64,000 bases of DNA, taken from positions 372,001 to 436,000 of the forward strand of contig CAVOLE010000008.1 in NCBI GenBank assembly GCA_963696665.1, given 5' to 3'. This DNA comes from Roseiarcus sp963696665. GTDB taxonomy: Bacteria > Pseudomonadota > Alphaproteobacteria > Rhizobiales > Beijerinckiaceae. Shown here one piece after another: positions 11,046-19,252 of this stretch. Made by a program: the position numbers and the translations under genes. Each line of letters opens with the position of its first letter. Position 1 is the first letter of the stretch. Below the pieces are notes generated by a model. It was not told the origin of the DNA. It saw nothing but the letters and a program-made list of their open reading frames with translations, and did no database searches.

Positions 11046-11134
11046 CAACCAAAGCGAGAATTTCTTCCAAATAAGTGCGAGCAAAAGGAAGCTAGTGAGC
11101 CTAAACGCTAGTAAATTGGCTAACATTTACTAGC
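11046..11134 (+). repeat. Dispersed repeat, copy A, ending in a palindrome
   Basis: The segment CAACCAAAGCGAGAATT (11046-11062) and the downstream GCCTAAACGCTA (11099-11110) followed by a CGCTAGTAAAT/ATTTACTAGCG inverted repeat recur, in the same order, at 52622-52638, 52656-52667 and 53733-53758. There the second copy is split by an IS630 insertion. The spacing between the two blocks differs between copies. Function unknown; it may be a small non-autonomous element or a recurrent terminator module. Confidence 0.6.
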
Positions 11135-11146
11135 GCTTATTTTTTC
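11106..11146 (+). terminator. Rho-independent terminator after the emrB-like gene
   Basis: CGCTAGTAAAT (11106-11116) pairs perfectly with ATTTACTAGCG (11125-11135) around an 8-nt loop. The stem is followed by CTTATTTTTTCT. The stem is AT-rich for this genome but 11 bp long with a T tract on the plus strand, which fits termination of the emrAB-like transcript. Confidence 0.65.
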
Positions 11147-11472
11147 TAATTGAGCCTTTTCAATGGGGTGCGGGCGATGTAGTTAAGAAAATCGACCCTT
11201 CGCCTCAACTCGCGCGGCAGGTTGTGGGCCAACGTTTCAAACAGCCACGCTTCTCGTCTTCCCGCCCGTCTTTCGGCGAGCGGGAAGGATAATTCCGACA
11301 GCCAGAATCTGTATAGCTCATTTATGATTTTGTCAAGTGAAATTCGCGGCTTATAGCGTTGGACCGTTGCTAGCGTTGGACCGCTGCGCCGAGACGGAAG
11401 CGCCTCCACCACCATGTTTCGCATGGTGGGGGGGCGACCTGCCGCCGAGCGGATTCCACGAGAAAACAGCAC
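11146..11472 (-). CDS. Small protein of unknown function, possibly a gene remnant
   Basis: A 108-aa frame, basic and without recognisable domain, ending LARTPLKRLN-like (IARTPLKRLN). The end of the frame lies in the sequence GAGCCTTTTCAATG, which recurs at 27573-27586 in an intergenic region, so this could be the tail of a mobile-element gene. No clear ribosome-binding site is visible and the first 35 residues (Arg/Ser/Pro-rich) look non-coding. I do not recognise it; it may be a fragment rather than an expressed gene. Confidence 0.3.
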   Translation of the reverse strand: MLFSRGIRSAAGRPPTMRNMVVEALPSRRSGPTLATVQRYKPRISLDKIINELYRFWLSELSFPLAERRAGRREAWLFETLAHNLPRELRRRVDFLNYIARTPLKRLN

Positions 11473-11495
11473 GCTCCAAGCCTCGCGCGCGATAA

Positions 11496-12482
11496 TCAGC
11501 GGATCCCTGCATCGATGAGCTTCGTCAGCGCGTCGATCGTCTTTGGCGTGACGGTGCCGGCGCCGGTGTTGAGCGTCAGTCCGGGCATCTTGTATCTAGC
11601 GGACATCACGCATTGCACGACCGGGAAGAAGCCCTGCATGTAGAGCAGCTGGTCGAGCGTCGCACTGACGGCGCCGGACTTGAGGCCGCTGATCGTCGAG
11701 GGCGCGAGATCGATGCCGCCGACAATGATGTCGCCGGGCTTCTTGCCAGCCTTCTTCAGGACTTCGTCCATGATGCCGGTGACGCCGCCGTGCTGCGTGC
11801 CGATCGCCTTGAGATGCGGATGCGCCTGAATGTAGGCGACGAGCACGGGCACGCCGAGCGAGGTGTCGCTGTTCACTTCCTGGGTGATCTCGAGCCGGTC
11901 GACCTTGAGGCCCGCCTTCTCGAGCGTGTCGGCGAGGCCCTTTTCGGACTGCCCGCGCTCCGCCTGGCTGAACACGCCATAGACCATCGCCTCATCGCCG
12001 GCCTTGAGCCCCTGCGCCAGCATCGCCTTCGCAGTGAGCGCGCCGCCAGCGTAGAGATCGACCCCGGCGTAGCCAAAGCCCTTGGGGCCAAATTCGTTCT
12101 GGAGTTCGGTCAGCGGCGAATTGCCGGAGGTGACGACGATGCCCTCATCGACCGCCTGCTTGACGAGATCGTGGAAAGCGGTCGCGCCCGGATGGCCCAT
12201 GATCTCGATGCAATTGGGCCTCGCGGCCATCGCCTCCTTGAACTGGTTGATCATCGTCTCGGGCGCCCAGGCGGAAAATTGCGGCTTGAGCTCCACGCCA
12301 AGCGCTTCGGCGGCCTCTTTCGCCCCGGTCTGGCGGGCGAGCGTCGCGCCGTCGCCGGGGTTGCCGCCCATCTGCATGTACATGACAAGCCCCTTGCCGA
12401 TCGGATCGGCCGACGCCGGAGCCAGAGCGACCGCAAGCCCGGCCGCAGCGACGCTGGCAAGCAGAAAATGAGCCAAGCGCAT
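11496..12482 (-). CDS. Sugar-type ABC transporter substrate-binding protein
   Basis: Periplasmic binding protein of the ribose/galactose type (type I fold). The 328-aa product starts at the ATG at 12482, preceded by GGGAGAGA, giving a clean signal peptide MRLAHFLLASVAAAGLAVAL...ASA. An upstream in-frame start at 12500 is less likely. The mature part contains ALGVELKPQFSAW and GVTGIMDEVLKKAGKKPGDI, segments typical of the sugar-binding family. It is the last gene of a three-gene importer (ATPase, permease, binding protein). The ligand cannot be told from sequence. Confidence 0.88.
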   Translation of the reverse strand: MRLAHFLLASVAAAGLAVALAPASADPIGKGLVMYMQMGGNPGDGATLARQTGAKEAAEALGVELKPQFSAWAPETMINQFKEAMAARPNCIEIMGHPGATAFHDLVKQAVDEGIVVTSGNSPLTELQNEFGPKGFGYAGVDLYAGGALTAKAMLAQGLKAGDEAMVYGVFSQAERGQSEKGLADTLEKAGLKVDRLEITQEVNSDTSLGVPVLVAYIQAHPHLKAIGTQHGGVTGIMDEVLKKAGKKPGDIIVGGIDLAPSTISGLKSGAVSATLDQLLYMQGFFPVVQCVMSARYKMPGLTLNTGAGTVTPKTIDALTKLIDAGIR

Positions 12483-12515
12483 ATTCGTCTCTCCCTTCAC
12501 ATTTTTGGGCCGCCT

Positions 12516-13589
12516 CTATCGGCGGATCCCTCCTTCTTCCGAAGTCCTTACGCCGCCAGATCGTCGCAGCGACCCGAAACGCGCGAAGAAAGCGCGCCGG
12601 CGCTGCGGTTCGTCTGCGAACATGTAGAAGATGATCGCAACCAGAAAGATGAGCCCCTGAACGGTCCTCACCCAAGCGCCGGTGAGGCCGGCGGCGACCA
12701 GGCCCGCCTCAACCATGCCGATGATGAAGCATCCGAACACCGTGCCGAGCACGGTCGCCTGGCCTCCGAAGATCGACGTGCCGCCGATCAGCACCGAGGC
12801 GATTGCGGTCAGGAGATAGCCTTGCCCCTGGTTGCCGAAGAAGTTCTTGTTCTCGAGCGTCAGCATGATCGCGGCGCAGGCGGCGAGAAAGCCCATGAGC
12901 GTGAAGATCTTGATCTTCTCCCGATCGACGTCGATGCCGACGACGCGCGAGACGTCATTCAAATCGCCGATGAACAAAGTGTGCTCGCCGAAGCGGTGGC
13001 GGTTGAGGATGAGCCAGAGAAAGCCGACGATGATCGCCGTCCACACCCCCTGGATCGACACTTCCTGCAGCCAGGGCGTCGTCGCGGAAGCGAACGGACG
13101 CCCGACGATCCATTGCCAGACCGAACTCTCCTCGGCCCCCCGCAGAGCATAAGATTTTCCGCCCGACAGCACGGTCGCCATGCCGGCCCAGAAGAACTGC
13201 GTCCCGAGCGTCGTCATGAACGACGGAATGCCGACCTTGGCGATGATCACGCCATTGATGAAGCCAACCAGAATTCCCGACGCGAGCCCCGCGAGGACGG
13301 CGATCCAGCCGAGGTCGTATTCCTTGAACAAAACCGCGAAGACGAACCCGGAGAAGGCGATGATCGAAGGAAAGGAAAGGTCGATCTCCCCGCCGCCGAT
13401 GACGAAGGTGAGGCCGGTCGCAAGCAGGATGAGCGGCGGCAGGGTGGAGAGGAAGGTCGTATAGATGTAGGGCGCGAGGAAAACCTCCGGCGCCCGGTAC
13501 ATGAAGAGAAGCAGCAGAAGAACAAAAACGACGATGATCGGCAGGGCTTCGAAGCGCTGCAATATCAACTCGCCTGACCGCTGAGCCAT
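12516..13589 (-). CDS. Sugar-type ABC transporter permease (RbsC/XylH family)
   Basis: Inner-membrane permease of a ribose-type importer. At 357 aa it has 8-10 hydrophobic segments and the family segment FVIGGGEIDLSFPSIIAFSGFV, plus ILVGFINGVIIAKVGIPSFMTTLGTQ and SVLIGGTSIFGGQATVLGTVFG, which are diagnostic for the BPD_transp_2 family. It lies between the ATPase and binding-protein genes with short gaps, so the three are one operon. The C-terminus is Arg-rich and variable. Confidence 0.93.
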   Translation of the reverse strand: MAQRSGELILQRFEALPIIVVFVLLLLLFMYRAPEVFLAPYIYTTFLSTLPPLILLATGLTFVIGGGEIDLSFPSIIAFSGFVFAVLFKEYDLGWIAVLAGLASGILVGFINGVIIAKVGIPSFMTTLGTQFFWAGMATVLSGGKSYALRGAEESSVWQWIVGRPFASATTPWLQEVSIQGVWTAIIVGFLWLILNRHRFGEHTLFIGDLNDVSRVVGIDVDREKIKIFTLMGFLAACAAIMLTLENKNFFGNQGQGYLLTAIASVLIGGTSIFGGQATVLGTVFGCFIIGMVEAGLVAAGLTGAWVRTVQGLIFLVAIIFYMFADEPQRRRAFFARFGSLRRSGGVRTSEEGGIRR

Positions 13590-13600
13590 CCCGTTGTCCC

Positions 13601-14392
13601 CTACGCCGCGTGCTGCAGCGCGATCAGATATTCAGTCAGTTCAGGCACCGTCATATCTCTCGGCGATATTTCGGACACGACCCGTCCGCGGTCGAGGACG
13701 ATCAGCCGATCCGCCACTTCATGCACATGCGCGAGGTTATGTTCGATATAAATGCAGGCGCGGCCGGACTGTTTGATCCGGCGCACGAACTCGACCACCT
13801 TTCTGACTTCAGCGACACCGAGCGCCGCCGTCGGCTCGTCGAGCACGATGAGGTCGGCGTTGTAGTGCATGGCGCGGCCGATCGCGATGCCCTGGCGCTC
13901 GCCGCCCGACAAATTGGCGACGGTCGAATCTACGGTGATGCCAACGCCTCGGAAGCCGATGACGTCGAGCAGGATCTTTTGGGCGATCTCCTTCTCGCGC
14001 TTGACGTCGATGAAGCCGAAGCGGTTGGTGATCTGGCGCCCGACGAAGAAATTGCGCCACAGCGGCTGCTTGTCGGCCAACGAACGGTCCTGATAGACCG
14101 TCTCGATCGACAGCTCATGGGCCATGCGAACCGAATAGTCGGCGAGACTGAGCTCCCTGTCGCGGACGAAGATGCGGCCCGACGAGGGCGGCAAAACTCC
14201 GGTCATGATCTTGATCAGCGTCGACTTGCCGGCCCCGTTGTCGCCGATCAGGCCAACGATCTCGTTCTTGCCGATCGCGAGGTCAATGTCGCGCAGCGCC
14301 TGGACCGGGCCAAAAAACTTCTGCACGCCCTCGAGGCGAACGATATTCTGGAAGCCGCTCTCGACGACTTGGACGCTGGCCGCTTGGTTCAC
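13601..14392 (-). CDS. Sugar-type ABC transporter ATP-binding protein (single domain)
   Basis: Energises the adjacent permease. The Walker A GDNGAGKSTLIK, signature LSGGERQ, Walker B LIVLDEPTAALG and H-loop YIEHNLAHV are all present. It is a single-domain ATPase (263 aa), unlike the doubled RbsA, so two copies should act per transporter. The frame is open to a TTG at 14413, but the GTG at 14392 (MNQAASVQVV) has GGAG about 7 nt upstream and is preferred. First gene of the importer operon. Confidence 0.92.
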   Translation of the reverse strand: MNQAASVQVVESGFQNIVRLEGVQKFFGPVQALRDIDLAIGKNEIVGLIGDNGAGKSTLIKIMTGVLPPSSGRIFVRDRELSLADYSVRMAHELSIETVYQDRSLADKQPLWRNFFVGRQITNRFGFIDVKREKEIAQKILLDVIGFRGVGITVDSTVANLSGGERQGIAIGRAMHYNADLIVLDEPTAALGVAEVRKVVEFVRRIKQSGRACIYIEHNLAHVHEVADRLIVLDRGRVVSEISPRDMTVPELTEYLIALQHAA

Positions 14393-14568
14393 CTTCCTGC
14401 TCCCGGTTCCCAAGACGTCTCCGGCGTCGTTGGAAATCGTCTAGCATGGCCCATGACGGCGCAGCAATCGCGCTTCCCCGGGCGTGCGTTACGGATCGCG
14501 AGGGAAAGACTGGCCCGGGCCGACGCGACGAGCGGCAGCCATCGGGGCCGCCGCGGGGCGGCGGAGGA

Positions 14569-15333
14569 CTATTCCCAGAGGCCTGCCGGCAGCGGCAGAC
14601 CCGCGTAGAGCGCAGCGTCCGCCTTGCGCGGCAGAGGAACGTCAAACTCCTCCAAGACCGCTTGCAACTGGCGCATGTGCTGGGCTGAGTGCCAAGTCTG
14701 GCGTTCGAGCAATTCCCAGGCGGGTCGCTCGCCATAGTGGGTCTTCACCGTCCAGAGCAGCTTGCGGTCGTCGACCTTGTCCCACCATTTTGCGAGGTTT
14801 GCCACGGCCCGATCGCCGAAGGCGATGATCTCGGCGCTCGTCTTGATCTCCGGGGGCGTCGGCAGATTGACGTAATGCGCCCAGTCCTCGAATTCGCCTT
14901 CGACGTTGCGCACAAAGACGTCCGGGATCTGATAGGTGTGATAGGCAAGATCGCGGAGCGTGCGGTCGCGGTTCGGAATGGGGCGGTGGCCGAGCTTGTC
15001 GACCGGGATCTCAGCCACGAGCGACTTCTCGGTCGCCAGCACTTCCAGCCAGCGTGCGAGAAGCTCGGCAGGCGGCAAACGCTCGGCGCTCTTGGCTTTG
15101 ACGCCGACGAAGCTCGCCACCTGATCGAGCGATTGCGCGAAGACGAACTCGCGTCCGCGCGACACGACCGGCAGCGATCTCGCGCCAAGACGCAGAAGGT
15201 CCGCCGCCCCTTCCGCGTCATTGAGGACGTCAACCGACTCGAACGGCACGCCGAGGCCGGTCAGAAACTCCTTCACCTTGACGCAGGCCGAACAGCCAGG
15301 CTGCCAGAAGACCCGAATCAACTCAGCGTTCAC
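14569..15333 (-). CDS. Glutaredoxin-DinB domain fusion protein
   Basis: The 254-aa protein joins two domains. Residues 1-75 are a glutaredoxin/GST-N-like thioredoxin fold with a CSAC redox motif (FWQPGCSACVKVKEFL) and the cis-proline segment RSLPVV. Residues about 90-250 form a DinB-like four-helix bundle with candidate metal histidines (LAYHTYQIPD and RQTWHSAQHMRQL). DinB-fold proteins include bacillithiol or mycothiol transferases and maleylpyruvate isomerases. A thiol-dependent role is plausible, but the substrate is unknown. Monocistronic, minus strand. Confidence 0.85.
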   Translation of the reverse strand: MNAELIRVFWQPGCSACVKVKEFLTGLGVPFESVDVLNDAEGAADLLRLGARSLPVVSRGREFVFAQSLDQVASFVGVKAKSAERLPPAELLARWLEVLATEKSLVAEIPVDKLGHRPIPNRDRTLRDLAYHTYQIPDVFVRNVEGEFEDWAHYVNLPTPPEIKTSAEIIAFGDRAVANLAKWWDKVDDRKLLWTVKTHYGERPAWELLERQTWHSAQHMRQLQAVLEEFDVPLPRKADAALYAGLPLPAGLWE

Positions 15334-15662
15334 CAGCCCTCTCCCTGACCTCGCTTGCCGGCAGCCACAATGCGGCGCTCAAGAGGTCACAAGCTCTTGC
15401 GTCAGTCTAAGCCAATTCGCCCCCACGTCGCCGCCACGATTGAAGATGACCGCTTCGCCCCTCGCGACGGACGCCCGCCCTCATTCCCCGCCGGTCCCGG
15501 CGGGAGCGGCGCATGAGCTTCGATTACCAATCGGTAATGAAGCAGCAATTCTGCGCCTGCCGATCGCCCTTGCGGAGGGGCGCCCTGCGGCCATATTATG
15601 CGGGTCAGGCGCTCACTCGGAAATCGGGGCGAGCCCCGCACTCTTAATATGAGGTTTCTCTC
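15334..15662. other. Intergenic region upstream of the Bax-inhibitor-like gene
   Basis: No convincing gene on either strand; a long minus-strand frame here is the antisense of the next gene. A symmetric ATTACC (15523-15528) and GGTAAT (15533-15538) with a 4-bp centre could be a regulator site. A GAGG at about 15651 precedes the next ATG at 15663 at normal spacing. Confidence 0.35.
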
Positions 15663-16430
15663 ATGTCCGACTATGACCGCTACGCCAATACGCGTTACGG
15701 CGCGGGGCTCGCACGGTCCGGCGTCGCCGTCGATCAGGGCCTCCGGGCCTATATGATCGGCGTTTACAACTATATGACCCTCGGGCTCGGCGTGACGGGA
15801 CTGGTGGCCTATGCGGCCTTCGCTCTCGGCACGGTTAGTGTGGGCAATGGGCGTTTGGCGCTGACCGACTTCGGCCACGCCATTTATGTCTCGCCGCTGC
15901 GCTGGCTGATCGTGCTCTCGCCGCTGGCGCTGGTGTTCTGGCTCTCCGCCCGCATCAATACGATGTCGGTGGCGACCGCTCGCAACGCCTTCATCGCCTT
16001 CGCGGCGCTGATCGGCCTGTCGATGTCGGCCCTTCTCGTGGTCTACACCGGCGCTTCGATTGGACGGGCGTTCTTCGCCGCCGCGGCCGCCTTCGCCAGC
16101 CTCAGCCTCTACGGCTACACGACCCAGCGCAGCCTGTCTGCGATGGGATCGTTTATGATGATGGGCGTCATCGGCCTGATCGTGGCGAGCCTCTTGAACT
16201 TGTTCCTGCATAGCACGGGCCTACAGTTCGGCATCTCGCTTCTTGCGGTGGTGATCTTCGCCGGCCTGACCGCCTGGGACACGCAGTCGATCAAGGGAAT
16301 GTATTTCAGCGGCGATAGCTATGAGATGGTCCACAAGAAGTCGATTCACGGCGCGCTGCGCCTCTACCTCGACTTCATCAATATGTTCCAGGCCATCCTG
16401 ATGCTGACCGGGTCGCAGCGGAACAACTGA
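15663..16430 (+). CDS. Bax inhibitor-1/YccA family membrane protein
   Basis: A 255-aa integral membrane protein with about seven hydrophobic segments and the UPF0005/BI-1 family pattern: GVYNYMTLGLGVTGLVAY near the N-terminus, the central SLYGYTTQRSLSAMGSF, and the C-terminal LTAWDTQSIKGMY followed by GALRLYLDFINMFQAILML. Family members act in membrane stress, as pH-sensitive calcium leak channels or FtsH modulators; which applies here is not known. A strong terminator follows. Confidence 0.93.
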   Translation: MSDYDRYANTRYGAGLARSGVAVDQGLRAYMIGVYNYMTLGLGVTGLVAYAAFALGTVSVGNGRLALTDFGHAIYVSPLRWLIVLSPLALVFWLSARINTMSVATARNAFIAFAALIGLSMSALLVVYTGASIGRAFFAAAAAFASLSLYGYTTQRSLSAMGSFMMMGVIGLIVASLLNLFLHSTGLQFGISLLAVVIFAGLTAWDTQSIKGMYFSGDSYEMVHKKSIHGALRLYLDFINMFQAILMLTGSQRNN

Positions 16431-16462
16431 CATAGGATCGTCAATCTAGCGATCTAGTTTTT

Positions 16463-16499
16463 CCCCGGCTCGCATGAGTTGCAAGCCGGGGATTTTTTT
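16463..16499 (+). terminator. Rho-independent terminator
   Basis: CCCCGGCT (16463-16470) pairs with AGCCGGGG (16484-16491) around a 13-nt loop and is followed by ATTTTTTT. This is a textbook intrinsic terminator for the Bax-inhibitor-like gene. Confidence 0.9.
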
Positions 16500-16529
16500 G
16501 TCTAGACCGCACTTCCGATCGGGGGGAAA

Positions 16530-17015
16530 ATGGTTGGGTTTCGCGTTGGCGCCGTAGCGTCGGTTGTCTCGTTCGCGCTGGCTCACGCCGCTGGGGCGGC
16601 GCAACTCAAGATCATCGATGTCAAGGCCTACGCTTTCCTGGAGCACGCGGGCAAACTGTCCGATGACCTCGTAAGCAGCGGTCAGAGCCTCATTGACGCT
16701 CCCAAAGGGGGCGCACTCGGCGGCGACACGGCGACCGGCCTGCTCATCGACTTCACCTTCGAAGGCGACAAGAACGCCTCGCCGAAATATGCGACGGCGG
16801 TCATCGATCTCACGCAGACGGGCCATTCCGGACAGCCGATCACCACCCACAGAGCGTTCACCAACTTCATCTTTGGCCCCGACGGGATCGAGCACAAGGC
16901 TTTGTTCCTGGACGCGGCAACATGCATGCCGCTCGCCATCCAGGTCCATGCGGGGAAGACGGAAAAGTCGGCGAAACTCGATTTCCACTGTACCGAGACC
17001 GTCGCTCCAAAATGA
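16530..17015 (+). CDS. Secreted protein of unknown function
   Basis: 161 aa. A signal peptide is likely (MVGFRVGAVASVVSFALAHAAGAA) and GGGGGGAAA sits just before the ATG. The mature part is short, beta-rich in appearance, with two cysteines (ATCMPLAI and DFHCTET) that could form a disulfide. I do not recognise a domain. It lies between a terminator and the convergent dapB gene, so it is probably transcribed alone. Confidence 0.7.
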   Translation: MVGFRVGAVASVVSFALAHAAGAAQLKIIDVKAYAFLEHAGKLSDDLVSSGQSLIDAPKGGALGGDTATGLLIDFTFEGDKNASPKYATAVIDLTQTGHSGQPITTHRAFTNFIFGPDGIEHKALFLDAATCMPLAIQVHAGKTEKSAKLDFHCTETVAPK

Positions 17016-17036
17016 TGCGGCCGGGGGCGGGAGCGA

Positions 17037-17852
17037 TCAGTCCTCGCTCAGCCCCAGCACGTCCGCCATCGAATAAAGCCCCGGTCTGCGGTCCTTCGCC
17101 CACGCGACGGCCTTCAGCGCGCCTCGGGCGAAGAGCGCGCGATCCTCGGCATGGTGGCTCAAGACCACCCGCTCGCCCTCGCCGGCGAAGATGACGCTGT
17201 GATCGCCGACCACCGTGCCGCCGCGCAGCGAAGCGAAGCCGATATCGCCAGCTCGCCGCGCGCCGGTCAGGCCGTCTCGACCGCGCGCGGAATGGTTCTT
17301 CAGCGCGACGCCGCGGCCTTCAGCCGCCGCCTCGCCGAGCAGGAGGGCGGTGCCGGAGGGCGCATCGACCTTCATGCGATGATGCATCTCGACCACCTCG
17401 ATGTCGAAATCATCGCTGAGCGCGGACGCCGCTCGCCGCGCCAGCGCCGCGAGAAGATTGACGCCGACGCTCATGTTGCCGGAGCGCACGATCGGGGCAT
17501 GGCGCGCCGCCGCTTCGACCTTGTCGAGATCGTCGTTGCTCAAGCCGGTCGTGCCGATCACGTCGGCGATGCGCGCCTGGGCGGCAAGCCCGGCGAGAGC
17601 GACGCTTGCGGCGGGGGAAGAGAAATCGATCATCGCGTCGGCGTCGAGCAGCAATGGCAGCGGGTCGGTCACGATCTTTAGGCCCTTCGCCGGACAGCCC
17701 GCCAGCAGCGCAGGGTCCTGCCCGAGCCAGGGCGAATCTTCGCGCTCGAGCGCGCCGGTGAGCTTGAACCCGTCCAACTCATGAATCGTCCGGACGACCA
17801 TGCGGCCCATGCGGCCAGCGGCCCCGCTCACGATCAGCCTTACATCAGCCAT
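17037..17852 (-). CDS. dapB: 4-hydroxy-tetrahydrodipicolinate reductase
   Basis: Reduces 4-hydroxy-tetrahydrodipicolinate with NAD(P)H in the lysine/diaminopimelate pathway. The nucleotide-binding start VSGAAGRMGRMVV and the family signature EVVEMHHRMKVDAPSGTA are present, followed by the C-terminal tetramerisation domain. The frame extends upstream to 17897, but the ATG at 17852 (MADVRLIVSGA) gives the normal 271-aa length. The gene ends a minus-strand series with DUF1330 genes and pyrF. Confidence 0.95.
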   Translation of the reverse strand: MADVRLIVSGAAGRMGRMVVRTIHELDGFKLTGALEREDSPWLGQDPALLAGCPAKGLKIVTDPLPLLLDADAMIDFSSPAASVALAGLAAQARIADVIGTTGLSNDDLDKVEAAARHAPIVRSGNMSVGVNLLAALARRAASALSDDFDIEVVEMHHRMKVDAPSGTALLLGEAAAEGRGVALKNHSARGRDGLTGARRAGDIGFASLRGGTVVGDHSVIFAGEGERVVLSHHAEDRALFARGALKAVAWAKDRRPGLYSMADVLGLSED

Positions 17853-17877
17853 TTCCCGGCCTTTCCCCGATCGACGG

Positions 17878-18183
17878 TCAGCCCGGCTGCGGGCCATCGT
17901 AGCCTTCGACGATCACGATATCCGCGACGCTGGCGGCGTCGCGAAGCTTCGCGGCTTCCCGGTATTCCTCTAAATCGTGGCACGCGAGCGCGCTCTCGTA
18001 GTCGCGAAACTCAATCACGACATTGCGCTCCGCCGCTTTGCCGCGGGTCACGACATGCTTGCCGCCGCGGACCAGGAATCGCGCCCCGTATTTTGCGAAC
18101 GCGGCCGCATTGGCCTTGACGTACTCTTGGTAAAGTTCGGGATCGCTCACATCGATATGGACGATCCAGTAGCCCTTCGGCAT
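17878..18183 (-). CDS. DUF1330 family protein, copy 1
   Basis: A 101-aa dimeric alpha-beta barrel-like protein of the DUF1330 family, recognised from MPKGYWIVHIDVSDPELYQEY and NVVIEFRDYESALACH. It is a paralogue of the next gene upstream, 3 bp away, sharing the MPKGY start and the same strand layout. Biochemical role unknown. Confidence 0.88.
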   Translation of the reverse strand: MPKGYWIVHIDVSDPELYQEYVKANAAAFAKYGARFLVRGGKHVVTRGKAAERNVVIEFRDYESALACHDLEEYREAAKLRDAASVADIVIVEGYDGPQPG

Positions 18184-18186
18184 GCG

Positions 18187-18474
18187 TCACGCTCCCTCGA
18201 CCAGCACCATTTCGATTTCCGCTGCGCCTTCGCGCAAAGCCCGCGCCGCTTGGTATTGCTCGGAATGAAAATAGCGATGCGCCGCATCGTAGCTCTCGAA
18301 CTCGAGCACAACGTTGCGCGCTCGCGCCTCCCCCTCCAGCGCCTCGCTTCGGCCGCCGCGCGCGAGCGGCTTGTCGCCATGGTCGGCGATCGCTTTGGTG
18401 GCGGCTGCAGCGTAGCGCGCATAGGCGTCGGGATTGGTGATGTCGACCCGCGAGATGACGTAACCCTTGGGCAT
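18187..18474 (-). CDS. DUF1330 family protein, copy 2
   Basis: A 95-aa paralogue of the downstream gene (MPKGYVISRVDITNPDAYARY, NVVLEFESYDAAHRYFHSEQY). The frame is open to 18555, but the ATG at 18474 has GGGAG at proper distance and matches its sister's start, so it is preferred. The tandem pair lies between pyrF and dapB and is probably co-transcribed. Function unknown. Confidence 0.88.
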   Translation of the reverse strand: MPKGYVISRVDITNPDAYARYAAAATKAIADHGDKPLARGGRSEALEGEARARNVVLEFESYDAAHRYFHSEQYQAARALREGAAEIEMVLVEGA

Positions 18475-18526
18475 GAAGGCTCCCTCGTAATGGCGTGCGG
18501 CGAGCCTAGCTGGGCTCAGCCGCCAA

Positions 18527-19252
18527 TCAAGCCAAAGCGGCTTCAATTTCCGCAACGACCTCTTCGGCGGCTGCGCGGGGATCGGGCGCTTGCGTCACCG
18601 GCCGGCCAACAACAAGATAGTCGGCGCCGTTGCGGATCGCCTCGGCCGGCGCTGCGACGCGCTTCTGGTCGCCGATCGTCCCCCCCGCAGACCGAATGCC
18701 GGGGGTGACAAGAGCCAAGTCGGGGCCGACAATCTGCCGAACCATGGCCGCTTCCGCAGCGCTCGCCACCAGCCCATTGACGCCGAGCTCAAGCGCCTGC
18801 TCGGCTCGCCGCCGGACCGTCTCGACCACGCCAAAGCGGTAGACCGCGTCGAAAAGGTCGGCGTCGTCGTAGGAAGTCAGGACGGTGACGGCGAGGATCT
18901 GCATTCCCGATCCCTTGGCGCCGGCGACGGCTGCGCGCATCGTCTGCGGATAGGCATGGACGGTCAGGAACTTCGATCCCAATTTGGCCGCCTGCGCGGT
19001 CGCGCGTTCTACGGTGTTGGGAATGTCATGCAGCTTGAGGTCGAGAAAGACCTGCTTGCCCGCCGAAACGAGCTCCGGGACAAGCGGCAAGCCGCCGCCA
19101 TAGGCGAGCTCCATGCCAACCTTATAAAAACTCGCGCTCTCATCGATAGTCTCGACAAGTCGTCGCGCGTCGCTCACCTCAGGGAGGTCGAGCGCCACGA
19201 TCAGACGATCGCGTGGCGCGAGCCGGCTCATCTCAGCGACCATTCGCTGCAT
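18527..19252 (-). CDS. pyrF: Orotidine 5'-phosphate decarboxylase
   Basis: Last step of UMP synthesis. The catalytic signature DLKLHDIPNTVERA contains the Asp-Lys-Asp set, and IVALDLPE opens the TIM barrel. C-terminal phosphate-binding residues appear in VTPGIRSAGG and DYLVVGRPV. Starts at 19252, 19243 or 19231 are all possible; the ATG at 19231 (MSRLAPRDRLIVALD) gives a length nearer the family norm. The 5' end overlaps the end of the methyltransferase gene. Confidence 0.95.
   Translation of the reverse strand: MQRMVAEMSRLAPRDRLIVALDLPEVSDARRLVETIDESASFYKVGMELAYGGGLPLVPELVSAGKQVFLDLKLHDIPNTVERATAQAAKLGSKFLTVHAYPQTMRAAVAGAKGSGMQILAVTVLTSYDDADLFDAVYRFGVVETVRRRAEQALELGVNGLVASAAEAAMVRQIVGPDLALVTPGIRSAGGTIGDQKRVAAPAEAIRNGADYLVVGRPVTQAPDPRAAAEEVVAEIEAALA

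Noticed and set aside
11613..13577. 654-codon plus-strand frame over the ABC importer
   Set aside because: Antisense to clear permease and binding-protein genes; composition is that of a shadow frame.
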